Source of the DNA: JAKQIM01 sp964633225
Lineage (GTDB): Bacteria > Chloroflexota > Anaerolineae > Anaerolineales > UBA4823
NCBI GenBank assembly: GCA_964633225.1
Contig: CAZWFQ010000004.1
Coordinates: 16,381 to 80,380 of the forward strand
Direction: 5' to 3'
DNA: 64,000 nucleotides
Shown here piece after piece: positions 17,371 to 25,462 of the stretch. Numbering within the stretch: position 1 is the first letter of the stretch; the number at the start of each line of letters is the position of its first letter. The notes under the pieces are model-generated. The model worked only from the letters and a program-made list of their open reading frames with translations. It did not search any database and was not told where the DNA came from. Position numbers and translations under genes: made by a program.

Positions 17371-17904
17371 TTACACCCGCAAGGCCAAGGCCACGGCCGC
17401 GGCCCAGGCCAGGATCTTGAACTTTCCATCTGAAAGGGCCTGCTCCAACTCAGCACGCGAAAGCAGCACCATTTCTTGCGCTTCCAGGTCATCGCTGTCG
17501 ATCTCGCAAACCCGCCGCGCCTGGCGCGCCAGGTACAGGTTGCCCGTGGCCACGCCCCGGTTTGGATCCACTAAGAAATGTCCCAGGTCTACCCAATCGT
17601 CAGAGACGCAGCCGGTTTCCTCGCGCAGCTCGCGCTGCGCCGCGGCCAGCGGCACCTCGCCCGGCTTGAGATAGCCGCCCACCAATGCCAGCATCGGCTC
17701 AGGCACGCCATATTTGCGCTGCCAAAAGCACAGGTACTCTCCGGCCTCGGTTTGCACCACCACGTTAATATAGTCTGGGGTGGTCAGCCAGGGCCAATCT
17801 GGAATGACGCGCCCATCGGGCAGCTCCACCGCGTGGTGTTCCACCACCAACCAGGGAGACTGGTCCAAGACCACCTTGCGAGAAAGGGTTTTCCACGGCA
17901 GCAT
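17371..17904 (-). CDS. Nudix hydrolase (ADP-ribose pyrophosphatase-like)
   Basis: 177 residues. Complete Nudix box GGYLKPGEVPLAAAQRELRE followed by ETG (G-x5-E-x7-R-E-x2-E-E-x-G), residues ~95-117, preceded by the beta strands seen in ADP-ribose/nucleotide-sugar pyrophosphatases (DYINVVVQTEAGEYLCFWQRKY). Likely cleaves a nucleoside diphosphate linked to another group; substrate is not determinable. It starts 5 bases after trpS and ends 5 bases before dtd. Confidence 0.88.
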   Translation of the reverse strand: MLPWKTLSRKVVLDQSPWLVVEHHAVELPDGRVIPDWPWLTTPDYINVVVQTEAGEYLCFWQRKYGVPEPMLALVGGYLKPGEVPLAAAQRELREETGCVSDDWVDLGHFLVDPNRGVATGNLYLARQARRVCEIDSDDLEAQEMVLLSRAELEQALSDGKFKILAWAAAVALALRV

Positions 17905-17909
17905 GGCGT

Positions 17910-18902
17910 TTAAGGCAAGCCCACAGCCCGCCGCACGCCCACCATGGTTTGCTCGGCAATGACACGCGCCCGGCGAGCGCCATCATCCAAAACATCCAGC
18001 ACATAAGCCGGGTCTTGCGCCAGCTTGTTACGGCGTTGGCGGAAAGGATCCAGGTTGGCGTTCAGGTTGGCGGCGAAGCGCTTCTTGCAGTCCACGCAGC
18101 CAATACCGGCCTTGCGGCATTCGCTGTCAATCATCGCCACTTCGTCGACCGGCGAGAAGATCTTGTGCATCGAAAAGACGTTGCACACCTCTGGGCGCCC
18201 CGGATCGTTGCGGCGCATACGCTGAGGGTCGGTCACCATCTGCATCACGCGCTGCTGTGTTTCCTCGGGTGTAGAGGCCAGCTCGATGTGATTATTGAGG
18301 CTCTTGCCCATCTTCTCCACACCGTCAATGCCCAACACCTTGGGCACTTCAGTGTTCTTCATCTGCGGCTCCACCAGCACGTCCGTGTTATAGCGGAAGT
18401 TAAAAGAACGCACCGCTTCGCGCGCAAATTCCAGGTGCGGCGCCTGGTCAACGCCCACCGGCACCACGTTGGCCCTGTAGAGCAAAATATCGGCTGCCAT
18501 CAACACCGGATAGCCCACCAGCCCATAATTCACGTTGTGGGGCTGCTGGCGTACCTTCTCTTTGAATGTGGGCAGGTCGGTCAGTTTGCCCAGCGGCGTG
18601 ACCATCGAAAGGACCAGGTGCAGCTCAGTCACCTGCGGCACGTGGGATTGGATAAAGATGATCGATTCCTCCGGGCGGATGCCTGCCGCCAGGAAATCGA
18701 GGGCCATTTCCATCGTATTCTGGCGCAAGTTGAGCGTATCCTCAACCGTGGTCAGGGCGTGCAAGTCCACGATACAGTAGACGCAGTCGTAATCTTCTTG
18801 CAATGCCACGTAATTCTTGATCGCGCCCAGGTAATTGCCCAGGTGCTGGCGCCCGGTTGGGCGCGCCCCCGAAAAAGCGCGGCCTTTCTTCATTGTAGCC
18901 AT
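17910..18902 (-). CDS. trpS: Tryptophanyl-tRNA synthetase
   Basis: 330 residues, class Ic synthetase. HIGH-type motif in SGARPTGRQHLGNYLGA (~9-25), Trp-pocket region LVGYPVLMAADILLY, and KMSKS-type loop KMGKSLNNHIEL (~198-209). GGAGG lies 8 bases upstream of ATG 18902. It is the second gene of an operon headed by a T-box leader with a TGG specifier, so expression is expected to rise when uncharged tRNA-Trp accumulates. The first gene encodes a SelW-like selenoprotein. Confidence 0.96.
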   Translation of the reverse strand: MATMKKGRAFSGARPTGRQHLGNYLGAIKNYVALQEDYDCVYCIVDLHALTTVEDTLNLRQNTMEMALDFLAAGIRPEESIIFIQSHVPQVTELHLVLSMVTPLGKLTDLPTFKEKVRQQPHNVNYGLVGYPVLMAADILLYRANVVPVGVDQAPHLEFAREAVRSFNFRYNTDVLVEPQMKNTEVPKVLGIDGVEKMGKSLNNHIELASTPEETQQRVMQMVTDPQRMRRNDPGRPEVCNVFSMHKIFSPVDEVAMIDSECRKAGIGCVDCKKRFAANLNANLDPFRQRRNKLAQDPAYVLDVLDDGARRARVIAEQTMVGVRRAVGLP

Positions 18903-18937
18903 CTTATTACCTCCAAAGAATATATCTATTTAATTAC

Positions 18938-19183
18938 TTATGACCCGAACAGCTTGCGCACCAGCCCAGTGACCTCGCCGGGTTGGGCATGGCGGTCGGT
19001 TTGCAGCTTCGAATAGACAAGCACATTGTTGGCGGTCACTTCAAAACGCCCGCCATCCGATGGGATGAGCGTGATCGCCTCGATGTGGGGCTCAAATTCT
19101 TTGAGCAGCTCGCTGGCCAGGCTCACGGCCCGGTCAGTGTAATGTCAAACTGCGCAGTACTCCACTGTAATCTTCCACAACAT
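18938..19183 (-). CDS. SelW-like selenoprotein (Rdx family) with in-frame TGA = selenocysteine
   Basis: 81 residues when TGA 19147-19145 is read as Sec13. Start ATG 19183 has a perfect AGGAGG 5 bases upstream. Reading through gives KITVEYCAVU then HYTDRAVSLASELL, i.e. the CxxU redox motif of SelW/SelT/SelH (Rdx) thioredoxin-like proteins, followed by the family's LIPSDGGRFEVTANN and VYSKLQTDRHAQPGEV blocks. A conventional ORF caller starts downstream of the TGA and loses the redox centre. A SECIS-like hairpin lies 17 bases after the TGA. No Cys codon alternative or frameshift is needed. It is the first gene after the T-box terminator and is 35 bases from trpS. Likely a glutathione/thioredoxin-type redox protein; partner unknown. 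Confidence 0.9.
19113..19137 (-). promoter_or_regulatory. Bacterial SECIS-like hairpin of the SelW-like gene
   Basis: Minus-strand stem 19137-19128 paired with 19122-19113 (ten positions: eight Watson-Crick pairs, one G-U and one A-C mismatch) and a CGUGA apical loop (19127-19123). The loop starts 17 bases after the TGA and has a G at its second position followed by U, matching the usual bacterial SECIS rules (short stem, G in the first two loop bases, 16-37 bases from UGA). Confidence 0.75.
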
Positions 19184-19198
19184 AACAGCCTCCTTTGA

Positions 19199-19472
19199 GA
19201 AAAAAAGACCCCCGCCGGTGATGCGACGGGGGTGAAAAGCCAGCTTCACGTTCAAGCACGGTCAGGTTGGCCCTCTTTGCCAATCTACGATGCCTTTTGC
19301 CCTGGTAACGGTGGCAACTCCGGCTTGGGCTACTCTCAACAATGATTTTGCCCTTGCAGCTCCGAGGGCCATTCAGCGCAGGCGCACGGGCGGGGTTCTC
19401 AGCCAACAACCGCTCTCTGTTCCGCCGCATCCACGCGTACTCGTCCTCATCAAAGCTGATCAGTTTTGATTT
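19199..19472 (-). promoter_or_regulatory. T-box leader with tryptophan (TGG) specifier and intrinsic terminator
   Basis: On the minus strand the leader shows, in order: the Stem I base CAGCT (19458-19454), GATGAGGACGAGTA (K-turn and AGTA loop-E side), AGAGAGC and GTTGGCTGAGAACC (AG bulge and distal loop), then TGAA-TGG-CCCTCGGAGCTG, which places TGG (19371-19369) in the specifier position and closes Stem I (AGCTG 19361-19357). GAGTAGCCC...CCGTTACC follows as in the Stem II/IIA-B element. The terminator is CCCCCGTCG/CGGCGGGGG (19232-19209) followed by seven T, ending only ~5 bases before the selW Shine-Dalgarno. A canonical TGGNACC antiterminator is not obvious. It should control selW-trpS-nudix-dtd by charging of tRNA-Trp. 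Confidence 0.85.
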
Positions 19473-19478
19473 TGCGTA

Positions 19479-19484
19479 GTATAT
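19479..19484 (-). promoter_or_regulatory. -10 box for the T-box operon
   Basis: TATACT on the minus strand (19484 to 19479), about 7 bases before the proposed leader start. The -35 region reads only CATTGG/TTGGG and is weak. Confidence 0.4.
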
Positions 19485-19569
19485 CACAAAACGTCACAGC
19501 CCAATGAGGCTCTTCTCTGTGATCTCTGTGTCTCCGTTGTTTTCTCTTGGCATTCCACACCGCACACAG

Positions 19570-20181
19570 TTAATCCCAGCCGGCTATCCTATCGAGATAC
19601 TCCAATCCAGCCGGCGTCAATTCAGCCACGCAGCAGCCTGCATACCCAATCCGAGAGATCGCCAGTTGGGCCGGGTCAAGGCCTTTCAAGATCTGCGGCA
19701 GCATCATGCGGTACACCCCGCCGTGCGATACGCACAGCAAATTGGCATCGCGGTCGCCGTACTGCCGCACCAGGCCTTCAACAAAGGGCACAAAGCGCGC
19801 CTGGATATCGTAGAAGCTCTCACCGCCCTCGATACCACACTCCCATTGCTGGCCATCAGACCATGCATCAAAATATTCCTTCCAGGCCTGCCAGGCTTCC
19901 TCGTCTGAGCGGCCTTCCAACACGCCGCAATCATACTCGCGCAAGGCCTCCGTCACCTCATATTCCACGCCCAGCCGCCCCGCCACGACGATGCTCGTCT
20001 CAATTGTGCGCAACACCGGGCTGGAATAGACATGCGTGACGGCGGCCTGGCCCAACCGCTCAGCCAGCCCTGCCGCCTGCTGCCGGCCGCGCAGTGTCAA
20101 CCCATGCACCAACCCACGGTTCGAAATCTGGTGCAGGGTATTAGCATGGCTCTCGCCGTGCCGTGCAAAGTAGATTTTCAT
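19570..20181 (-). CDS. Histidine phosphatase family protein
   Basis: 203 residues. N-terminal IYFARHGESHANTL with catalytic His8, YSSPVLRTIETSIV with the second Arg, acid residue in REYDCGVLEGRSDEE, and the second catalytic His in LCVSHGGVYRMML. All four core residues are present, so it should be an active phosphatase or mutase-type enzyme (CobC/GpmB/PhoE-like). It is the last gene of the minus-strand set with the Rieske oxygenase and ADP-ribosylglycohydrolase, 22 bases after the former. Substrate unknown. Confidence 0.86.
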   Translation of the reverse strand: MKIYFARHGESHANTLHQISNRGLVHGLTLRGRQQAAGLAERLGQAAVTHVYSSPVLRTIETSIVVAGRLGVEYEVTEALREYDCGVLEGRSDEEAWQAWKEYFDAWSDGQQWECGIEGGESFYDIQARFVPFVEGLVRQYGDRDANLLCVSHGGVYRMMLPQILKGLDPAQLAISRIGYAGCCVAELTPAGLEYLDRIAGWD

Positions 20182-20203
20182 CGCGATATCACGGGCAAGA
20201 ACA

Positions 20204-21190
20204 TCATTTCTCGCCCGCCTCGATCAAAGCTTCTCGCCTGCGGCGGTACTCGATGATTGGGCCGTCCCCGGCGATCATCTTCTCGCCCATTCTCAGTTGA
20301 GAGCGCAAAGGCCGCTGGGTCAGCACCACGCGCCGGTCCTGGCGTTCGATGTACAGGTTGCCCAGGTTGCCGGCCAATTCAAATACCTGGCGCAGCACGG
20401 GTGTCTTCACGGTGTGGTAAGTGCGCAGGTAAAGCAGCGTGTTCTCATCATCCACCGGCACAAAAGCAATGAACAGGTGCAGATCCCCCAGCCAATTGTG
20501 CCAGATATTGGGGAAGCGGAACTGGATCTGCGGGCGCTTGTCAGCCGGCGGCATCTCAGAAGCCCTGAGCGGCTTCTGGCCGCGCTCCACCTCACCGTCA
20601 TACCACAGGTCGATCCGGTCGTGCCCGCCCGGAAATTCGGTGACGGTGTAGCGCGGACCGTTGATCACGGTCTTATTGCCGCGCCCGATGCTGTTGGCAT
20701 GCACAAAGGGCAGGTGCACCACGTCCAATTGATTCTCAATCGCACGTGAATAATGGGTTTTCCAATGGTCCACAAAGGTGGTGTAAACATAACGCCCGTC
20801 TCCCATGAAGTCAAATTCGGGCAAGGGTGGATACTCGGCTTGCGGCGCTCCCCACCAAACGTAAACCAGGCCGTGCGCCTCGCGTACCGGATAAGCACGC
20901 ACATTGAAAGCCTTGGGAACTTCGGCGCTGCGCCCATTAGCCGGGATAAGCGTACAGCGTCCGCTGGGATCGAACTCAAAGCCGTGGAATGGGCATTGGA
21001 TGCCATCCCCTTGCACCTTGCCCGCGCTCAACGCCACCCCCCGGTGCGGGCATAGGTCGATCGCACAGGCCGCCTTCCCCTGGGCATCGCGCCAGAAAAC
21101 CAACTTCTCGCCCATGCGCGTCACGCCAACCGGCCGGTGGCGTGGGATTTGGCGCCCTTCAAGCAGTGGATACCATTGGTTGGGGATCAT
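20204..21190 (-). CDS. Rieske non-heme iron oxygenase (aromatic-ring hydroxylase-like)
   Basis: 328 residues from ATG 21190, whose A overlaps the upstream TGA (ATGA); an ATG three codons earlier is possible but has poorer spacing from AGGA. Rieske 2Fe-2S site: CPHRGVALS (~50-58) and CPFHGFEFD (~69-77). Mononuclear iron site: ENQLDVVHLPFVH with the bridging Asp and two His. Architecture is that of PaO/VanA-like or choline-oxygenase-like monooxygenases. No reductase gene is nearby; the 7Fe ferredoxin at 36 kb is far away. Substrate unknown. Confidence 0.88.
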   Translation of the reverse strand: MIPNQWYPLLEGRQIPRHRPVGVTRMGEKLVFWRDAQGKAACAIDLCPHRGVALSAGKVQGDGIQCPFHGFEFDPSGRCTLIPANGRSAEVPKAFNVRAYPVREAHGLVYVWWGAPQAEYPPLPEFDFMGDGRYVYTTFVDHWKTHYSRAIENQLDVVHLPFVHANSIGRGNKTVINGPRYTVTEFPGGHDRIDLWYDGEVERGQKPLRASEMPPADKRPQIQFRFPNIWHNWLGDLHLFIAFVPVDDENTLLYLRTYHTVKTPVLRQVFELAGNLGNLYIERQDRRVVLTQRPLRSQLRMGEKMIAGDGPIIEYRRRREALIEAGEK

Positions 21191-22137
21191 TTGCCACATC
21201 CTAAATCATGCAGCCCTTCGGCCAGCTCAACGATCTTAGCGCGCATCGCCAGCTTCTCAACCCAATCCGCCGGGATGCCCGCTTCGCCATAATATGCCCC
21301 CGCCAATTGGCCGTAGATAGCAGCCGTAGTATCGGCATCATCCCCCAGGTTGGCAGCCAATAAACACCCACTGCGGTAATCTTCTGTTTGATAAAAAGCC
21401 CACAGCGCCGCCTCAAGCGCACGCACCACGTAACCGCTGCCCTTGATCTGCGGCGGCTGGCGCGTTTTGAACGAACCGCACGCCACCTCATCCACTTCAG
21501 CGGTTAGGGGGTTCTGATCCCAAAAAGAACCTGCCAGCGGAGCATAGCGCTCCACCAACAGGCTGCTTTTATCCACGCCGTTCAACGCCCCCACCAGCAG
21601 CCCGCCGTAGTAACGGCAGGCATCCACCGCCGTCTGCGCGCCGTGGGTGGTGCGCGAGCTGTTGGCGCAGTGCTGGATGGCAAGCGCTGGCTGCCGGACA
21701 TACGCCATCGCCACCGGGGCCAGGCGCATCAGCGAGCCATTGCCGGCTGAATGAGGGTCGGTTGGGCCGGGATATGGCTGGCGTGTACGCTCAAAAGTTT
21801 CCAGTGCATGGCGGGTGGTGCCGCCAATGTCAAAGCAGCGCCCGTTGTGGCTCATGTAACCCTGGCGGTACCAACGCAGGTACCGTTGAAGTTGGTCCAA
21901 CGGGTCAAAATCCGCACACACCACCAGGCTCTCTGCCAGGCACAGGGCCATCGCAGTATCGTCCGTCCACTCGCCAGCCTTCAGGTAAAAAGGCCCCCCG
22001 CCGGTCATGTCAGTGATCGGCTGAAAACTGCCCGGCAGCTTGAATTCCAGCGTTGTGCCCACGGCATCGCCCACCGCCAGGCCCAGCAAGCAGCCGCGAG
22101 CTCTCGCCATTGATTGAATAGGGTGAAGGTCGGTCAT
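21187..22137 (-). CDS. ADP-ribosylglycohydrolase family protein
   Basis: 316 residues. Family motifs: GCLLGLAVGDAVGTTLEF, GEWTDDTAMALCLAESL (metal-binding TDDT), GNGSLMRLAPVAM, and the C-terminal LGDDADTTAAIYGQLAGAYYG with the second metal site. It removes ADP-ribose from proteins or small molecules (DraG/ARH-like). GGGAGGAA precedes ATG 22137. Its stop overlaps the Rieske start by four bases. No ADP-ribosyltransferase gene is in the window. Confidence 0.93.
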   Translation of the reverse strand: MTDLHPIQSMARARGCLLGLAVGDAVGTTLEFKLPGSFQPITDMTGGGPFYLKAGEWTDDTAMALCLAESLVVCADFDPLDQLQRYLRWYRQGYMSHNGRCFDIGGTTRHALETFERTRQPYPGPTDPHSAGNGSLMRLAPVAMAYVRQPALAIQHCANSSRTTHGAQTAVDACRYYGGLLVGALNGVDKSSLLVERYAPLAGSFWDQNPLTAEVDEVACGSFKTRQPPQIKGSGYVVRALEAALWAFYQTEDYRSGCLLAANLGDDADTTAAIYGQLAGAYYGEAGIPADWVEKLAMRAKIVELAEGLHDLGCGK

Positions 22138-22232
22138 CTACATTCCTCCCAGGGAGATATTATACTCCCCTGTGCAACCTTCTCTCTGGCCTTGCGTACA
22201 CTATCTTAGAACATAAATAAGGAGAAAACACC

Positions 22233-22484
22233 ATGAATAATGATAAAAGGTTGTACCGCAGCCGCACCAACCGCATGGTTGGCGGCGTATGCGCCGGGAT
22301 TGGCGAATTCTTTGGCATCGACTCCACCGTGATCCGCCTGCTGTTCGTCTTTGGCGTGATCTTCGGCTGGGGATCTATGCTGGTGGTGTACCTGATCATG
22401 CTGGTGATCGTGCCTGAGGAACCGGGTGCAATGCCCCCACTGCCTCCCGCCCCTCCGGCCCCGCCCATTGAACCAGAAGTGTAG
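22233..22484 (+). CDS. PspC-domain membrane protein
   Basis: 83 residues: RLYRSRTNRMVGGVCAGIGEFFGIDSTVIRLLF is the PspC domain, with one amphipathic and one membrane helix (~35-62), then a short Pro-rich tail. PspC proteins act in the envelope (phage-shock) stress response; short stand-alone forms are common in Chloroflexota and Actinobacteria. AAGGAG lies 10 bases before ATG. It is a lone plus-strand gene in a minus-strand region and ends at a hairpin terminator. Confidence 0.88.
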   Translation: MNNDKRLYRSRTNRMVGGVCAGIGEFFGIDSTVIRLLFVFGVIFGWGSMLVVYLIMLVIVPEEPGAMPPLPPAPPAPPIEPEV

Positions 22485-22497
22485 TGAATAAAACGAA

Positions 22498-22520
22498 CTG
22501 GCGCTGCGATGCAGCGCCAG
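22498..22520. terminator. Hairpin terminator between convergent genes
   Basis: Perfect 10-base stem CTGGCGCTGC/GCAGCGCCAG around a 3-base GAT loop, followed by GTTATTT on the plus strand and GTTCGTTTTA on the minus strand. It serves both the PspC gene and the P-type ATPase gene. Confidence 0.65.
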
Positions 22521-22525
22521 GTTAT

Positions 22526-24829
22526 TTAATGATCCGATCCCGCCCGCATGCCGTTGAGCGTCACCAACAGCGAGGCCCCCATATCGGCAAAGACCGCCAT
22601 CCACAGCGTGGCCCAGCCAGGTAAAGTCAGCAGCAAGAAAACAGCCTTGAGCGCCAGGCTGACAATGATATTCTGAATGATAATGCTGCGGGTGCGGCGG
22701 CTGGTTTTTACCAACGCCGGCAGCGAGGCCAGGTCATCTTGCATCAACACCACATCCGCCGTCTCCATGGCCTGGGCCGAGCCAGCCCCGCCCATCGCAA
22801 TCCCCACGCTGGCTGCCGCCAGGGCCGGGGCATCGTTAACCCCATCCCCCACCATCGCCACCAACGCACCCTGAGATTGCAGTGCCCGGATGGCATCCAG
22901 TTTTTCCTCGGGCAGCAGCGAGGCGCGCACCTCATCCACCCCGCCCAAATTGGCCGCAATCCGCTCTGCCACAGCCGGGTTGTCACCGGTCAGCATCACC
23001 GTACGCATACCCGGGTCAACAGCTTTCAACGCCCGCAGTGCCTCTGCGCTGTTGGGGCGTTCACTGTCGGCCACGCTGACAAAACCCATCACCTGCCCCG
23101 CGCGGCCCACCAGCATCACCGTGCGGCCGTTCCGCTCGGCTTCTTGTACCTGCTCATGCAAGCCGTCGCAGCCAGGATAGCGATCGTGGATCATGGCATG
23201 GCTGCCTACCAGGATTTCCTCACCGTTGGCCAGCCCCTGCACCCCCTGCCCGGTCAACGCCTGGACCGTCTCTGCCGAAGGATAGACATGCTCCAGGCTG
23301 CGGACCTGCGATTCATTTACAATGGCCTGCGCCAGCGGATGGGCTGAACGGCGTTCGACCGCCGCCGCCACAGCCAGCATATCATCACAGGCCTCGCAGC
23401 GTTCTGCGCCTGGCGGGCAAGCAAGCGTAAAGGTTTCCATCACCACCGGTTTGCCATGCGTCAGCGTGCCGGTCTTATCAAAGGCAAATACCCGCACGCG
23501 CGCCAACAGATCCAGGAAGGCCCCCCCTTTCACCAAAATACCGCGCCGGGCCAGGCCGGTCAGGGCGCTCGCAATGCTCACCGGCGTGCTGATCACCAAC
23601 GCACAGGGGCAAGCCACGATCAACAGCGCCAGGGCGCGGTAAAGCCAGCCGCGCGTGCCATCTGGCTGGTCAAAGAAAGGCTCGCCGAACAACGGCGGGA
23701 TGATTGCCAGGCTGGCCGCCAGCAATACCACCGCCGGCGTATACCAGGCTGCAAATCGATCGATGAACCGCTCCACCGGTGCGCGCTGGGCCTGGGCTTG
23801 CTGCACCAGGCGGACGATCCGGCTGATGGTCGAATCTTCGGCTGGACGCAGGGCCTCGATTTCGAGCGCAGCTTCACCGTTCAGCGAGCCGGCGTACACC
23901 GCATCGCCGGGGGCCTTGTCCACCGGGGTCGATTCGCCCGTCACAGGAGCCTGGTTGACAGAAGAGCTTCCACTGCGTACTACCCCATCCACCGGAACGC
24001 GCTCGCCGGGCTGCACGATCACCCGCTCACCCACCTGCACCTGGCTGGCGGGAATAGCCGTCTCATGCGCGCCGCAAAACGGGCAAGGCCCGCCGGCATA
24101 TCCATCCTGCCCAAGGTGCTCGGCGCAGTCCATGCAGGGGCGCAGTACACGGGCCTGATCTGGTGTCAGTGCCAGCAGGCTGCGCAAGCTGCGGCGAGAA
24201 CGTTCGGCAGTGAAGCCTTCCAGCGCTTCGCCAATTGTGAACAGCAAGATCACCGTCGCCGCCTCACCGGTTTCGCCAATCACCAGGGCCCCCAGGGCAG
24301 CAATGGTCATCAACAGGTCGATCGTCACCTGGTGGCCTACCAGCAGGGCGCGCAGCCCCTTGTTGGCAATGGGGTAGCCTGCCACCACGCTGACGCTGAT
24401 CTGCACCGCCAGGCGCAGCCAGCCTGCCCAGGGAGCTTCCAACAGGCCCAAAAGCGCCGCCGCCAAAAGCAAGATCCCGCCCACCAGGGCCAGGCTGGTG
24501 CTGCGCTCAGACAGCAAGAACTGTAAAAAACTGATTACCGCTGGCTGCGTCTCTGCATCGGCACGATGCGGCAAGGCAGCCTGTGCCTGAGGCAAACTGG
24601 CGTGGTAACCCAACGCCTCCACACGCGCCACCAATGCTTGCGGATCAAAGGTACCGCTGGCTGTCAGAACCGCCGCCGTGAAGTTGACCTGCACCCGCTC
24701 CACACCTTGAAGTTGAGTCAGGCTGCGTTCTAGCGTCAGGGCGCAGTTGGCACAATCCATGCCTTGGATGGCATATTCAACTTCGCGAGAAGGGTAAGTA
24801 TGAGACAAAGACTTACCCTTTCCACTCAT
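22526..24829 (-). CDS. Heavy-metal P1B-type ATPase (Zn/Cd/Pb type) with zinc-ribbon insertion
   Basis: 767 residues. N-terminal heavy-metal-associated domain with GMDCANC (~23-29), eight membrane helices, A-domain TGES, CPC in ACPCALVISTP, phosphorylated Asp in DKTGTLT, and hinge GDGVNDAPALAAA. The CPC helix without Cu-type features suggests P1B-2 (Zn/Cd/Pb) export. Unusual: between the cytoplasmic linker and the A domain there is a ~27-residue insertion with two cysteine pairs (CMDCAEH and CPFCGAH), apparently an extra metal-binding ribbon. ATG 24829 is favoured; the gene overlaps the preceding exonuclease-like gene by 17 bases. A regulator (ArsR/CadC type) is not adjacent. Confidence 0.92.
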   Translation of the reverse strand: MSGKGKSLSHTYPSREVEYAIQGMDCANCALTLERSLTQLQGVERVQVNFTAAVLTASGTFDPQALVARVEALGYHASLPQAQAALPHRADAETQPAVISFLQFLLSERSTSLALVGGILLLAAALLGLLEAPWAGWLRLAVQISVSVVAGYPIANKGLRALLVGHQVTIDLLMTIAALGALVIGETGEAATVILLFTIGEALEGFTAERSRRSLRSLLALTPDQARVLRPCMDCAEHLGQDGYAGGPCPFCGAHETAIPASQVQVGERVIVQPGERVPVDGVVRSGSSSVNQAPVTGESTPVDKAPGDAVYAGSLNGEAALEIEALRPAEDSTISRIVRLVQQAQAQRAPVERFIDRFAAWYTPAVVLLAASLAIIPPLFGEPFFDQPDGTRGWLYRALALLIVACPCALVISTPVSIASALTGLARRGILVKGGAFLDLLARVRVFAFDKTGTLTHGKPVVMETFTLACPPGAERCEACDDMLAVAAAVERRSAHPLAQAIVNESQVRSLEHVYPSAETVQALTGQGVQGLANGEEILVGSHAMIHDRYPGCDGLHEQVQEAERNGRTVMLVGRAGQVMGFVSVADSERPNSAEALRALKAVDPGMRTVMLTGDNPAVAERIAANLGGVDEVRASLLPEEKLDAIRALQSQGALVAMVGDGVNDAPALAAASVGIAMGGAGSAQAMETADVVLMQDDLASLPALVKTSRRTRSIIIQNIIVSLALKAVFLLLTLPGWATLWMAVFADMGASLLVTLNGMRAGSDH

Positions 24830-25421
24830 CGTCAAGATCCACCTGCACAGAGCCGGTTTTCCAGTCTGCCATGATCAACAAGATCGCCCGCACCAGGCGT
24901 GCGTCATCGGCAGCGCGCCGTCCAAAAGGGGCCTCGGCATCCAATCCCAAATGCAGGGCAGCTTCTAGCAGCGCATAAGTGCGGTAACCGCCCGTGCGGC
25001 TGTCGCGTTGGCTGTGATAGATAGCAAACAAGTCTTGAATGCAGAAGAACTGCCCCTCATCCAGGTCGTGCCGCAGGTAATTGCGCTTAAGCGACAAGGT
25101 CAAAGCAGACAGGTGCTTATCCTGCCCATACACCCCCACCCGCCGCCCTTTCAGGATCGGCCTGACCTTGGGCCACACCTCACCCCAACCGGGCGCAGCG
25201 CTGACGCGTTCAGCCGTGATGCCGTGCAGGGCTGCAGCCTGGTCTGTGATGGGGCCGTGCGGCTTCACCAGCTCGTCTAGCAGCACGCGCTCATCCGTAT
25301 CCAAGATGGCAATCTCCACAACCTCGCCTTCAGCATCCAGGCTGCTGAACTGGCAAGCCAGGTAAAGCGGCTGCTCAAGCAGGATTTGCTGGCAGCGCAG
25401 CATGATATCGAGGGTAGCCAT
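24813..25421 (-). CDS. DEDD-exonuclease paralogue with lost active site
   Basis: 202 residues, clearly paralogous to the next gene upstream: KPHGPITDQAAALHGITAERVSAAPGW matches KPRGRIEPDAARVHGITAEEVAAAPGW, and both carry the FFCI segment. But the exonuclease residues are gone: the DxE motif LDTETTG is LACQFSS, the NxxFD region is GQDKHLSA, and the HxxxxD box HRAIDD is RRAADD (His replaced by Arg). It should therefore bind but not cut nucleic acid, or act as a structural partner of the active paralogue. The reading frame is intact and long, so it is under selection rather than decaying. Confidence 0.82.
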   Translation of the reverse strand: MATLDIMLRCQQILLEQPLYLACQFSSLDAEGEVVEIAILDTDERVLLDELVKPHGPITDQAAALHGITAERVSAAPGWGEVWPKVRPILKGRRVGVYGQDKHLSALTLSLKRNYLRHDLDEGQFFCIQDLFAIYHSQRDSRTGGYRTYALLEAALHLGLDAEAPFGRRAADDARLVRAILLIMADWKTGSVQVDLDDEWKG

Positions 25422-25427
25422 AAGAAG

Positions 25428-25456
25428 GACAGTGAGTAGTGAATAGTGGGTAGTGA
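25428..25456. repeat. Short degenerate AGTG tandem repeat
   Basis: The gap between the two exonuclease genes reads as repeated GTGAGTAGTGAATAGTGGGT units of about 8 bases. It leaves little room for a promoter; no function is evident. Confidence 0.5.
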
Positions 25457-25462
25457 GTGAGG

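Noticed and set aside
19200..19472. TPP riboswitch, because of the GGCTGAGA motif
   Set aside because: The second TPP signature (GAACCTGAT and downstream helix) is missing, whereas every other element fits a T-box and trpS follows.
19500..19565. CTCTGTG-rich stretch as a functional element
   Set aside because: It looks like a fragment of a dispersed repeat and shows no complete inverted arms here.
25428..25456. CRISPR-like or regulatory repeat
   Set aside because: It is only a degenerate AGTG run with no spacers; no CRISPR array or cas gene exists in the window.
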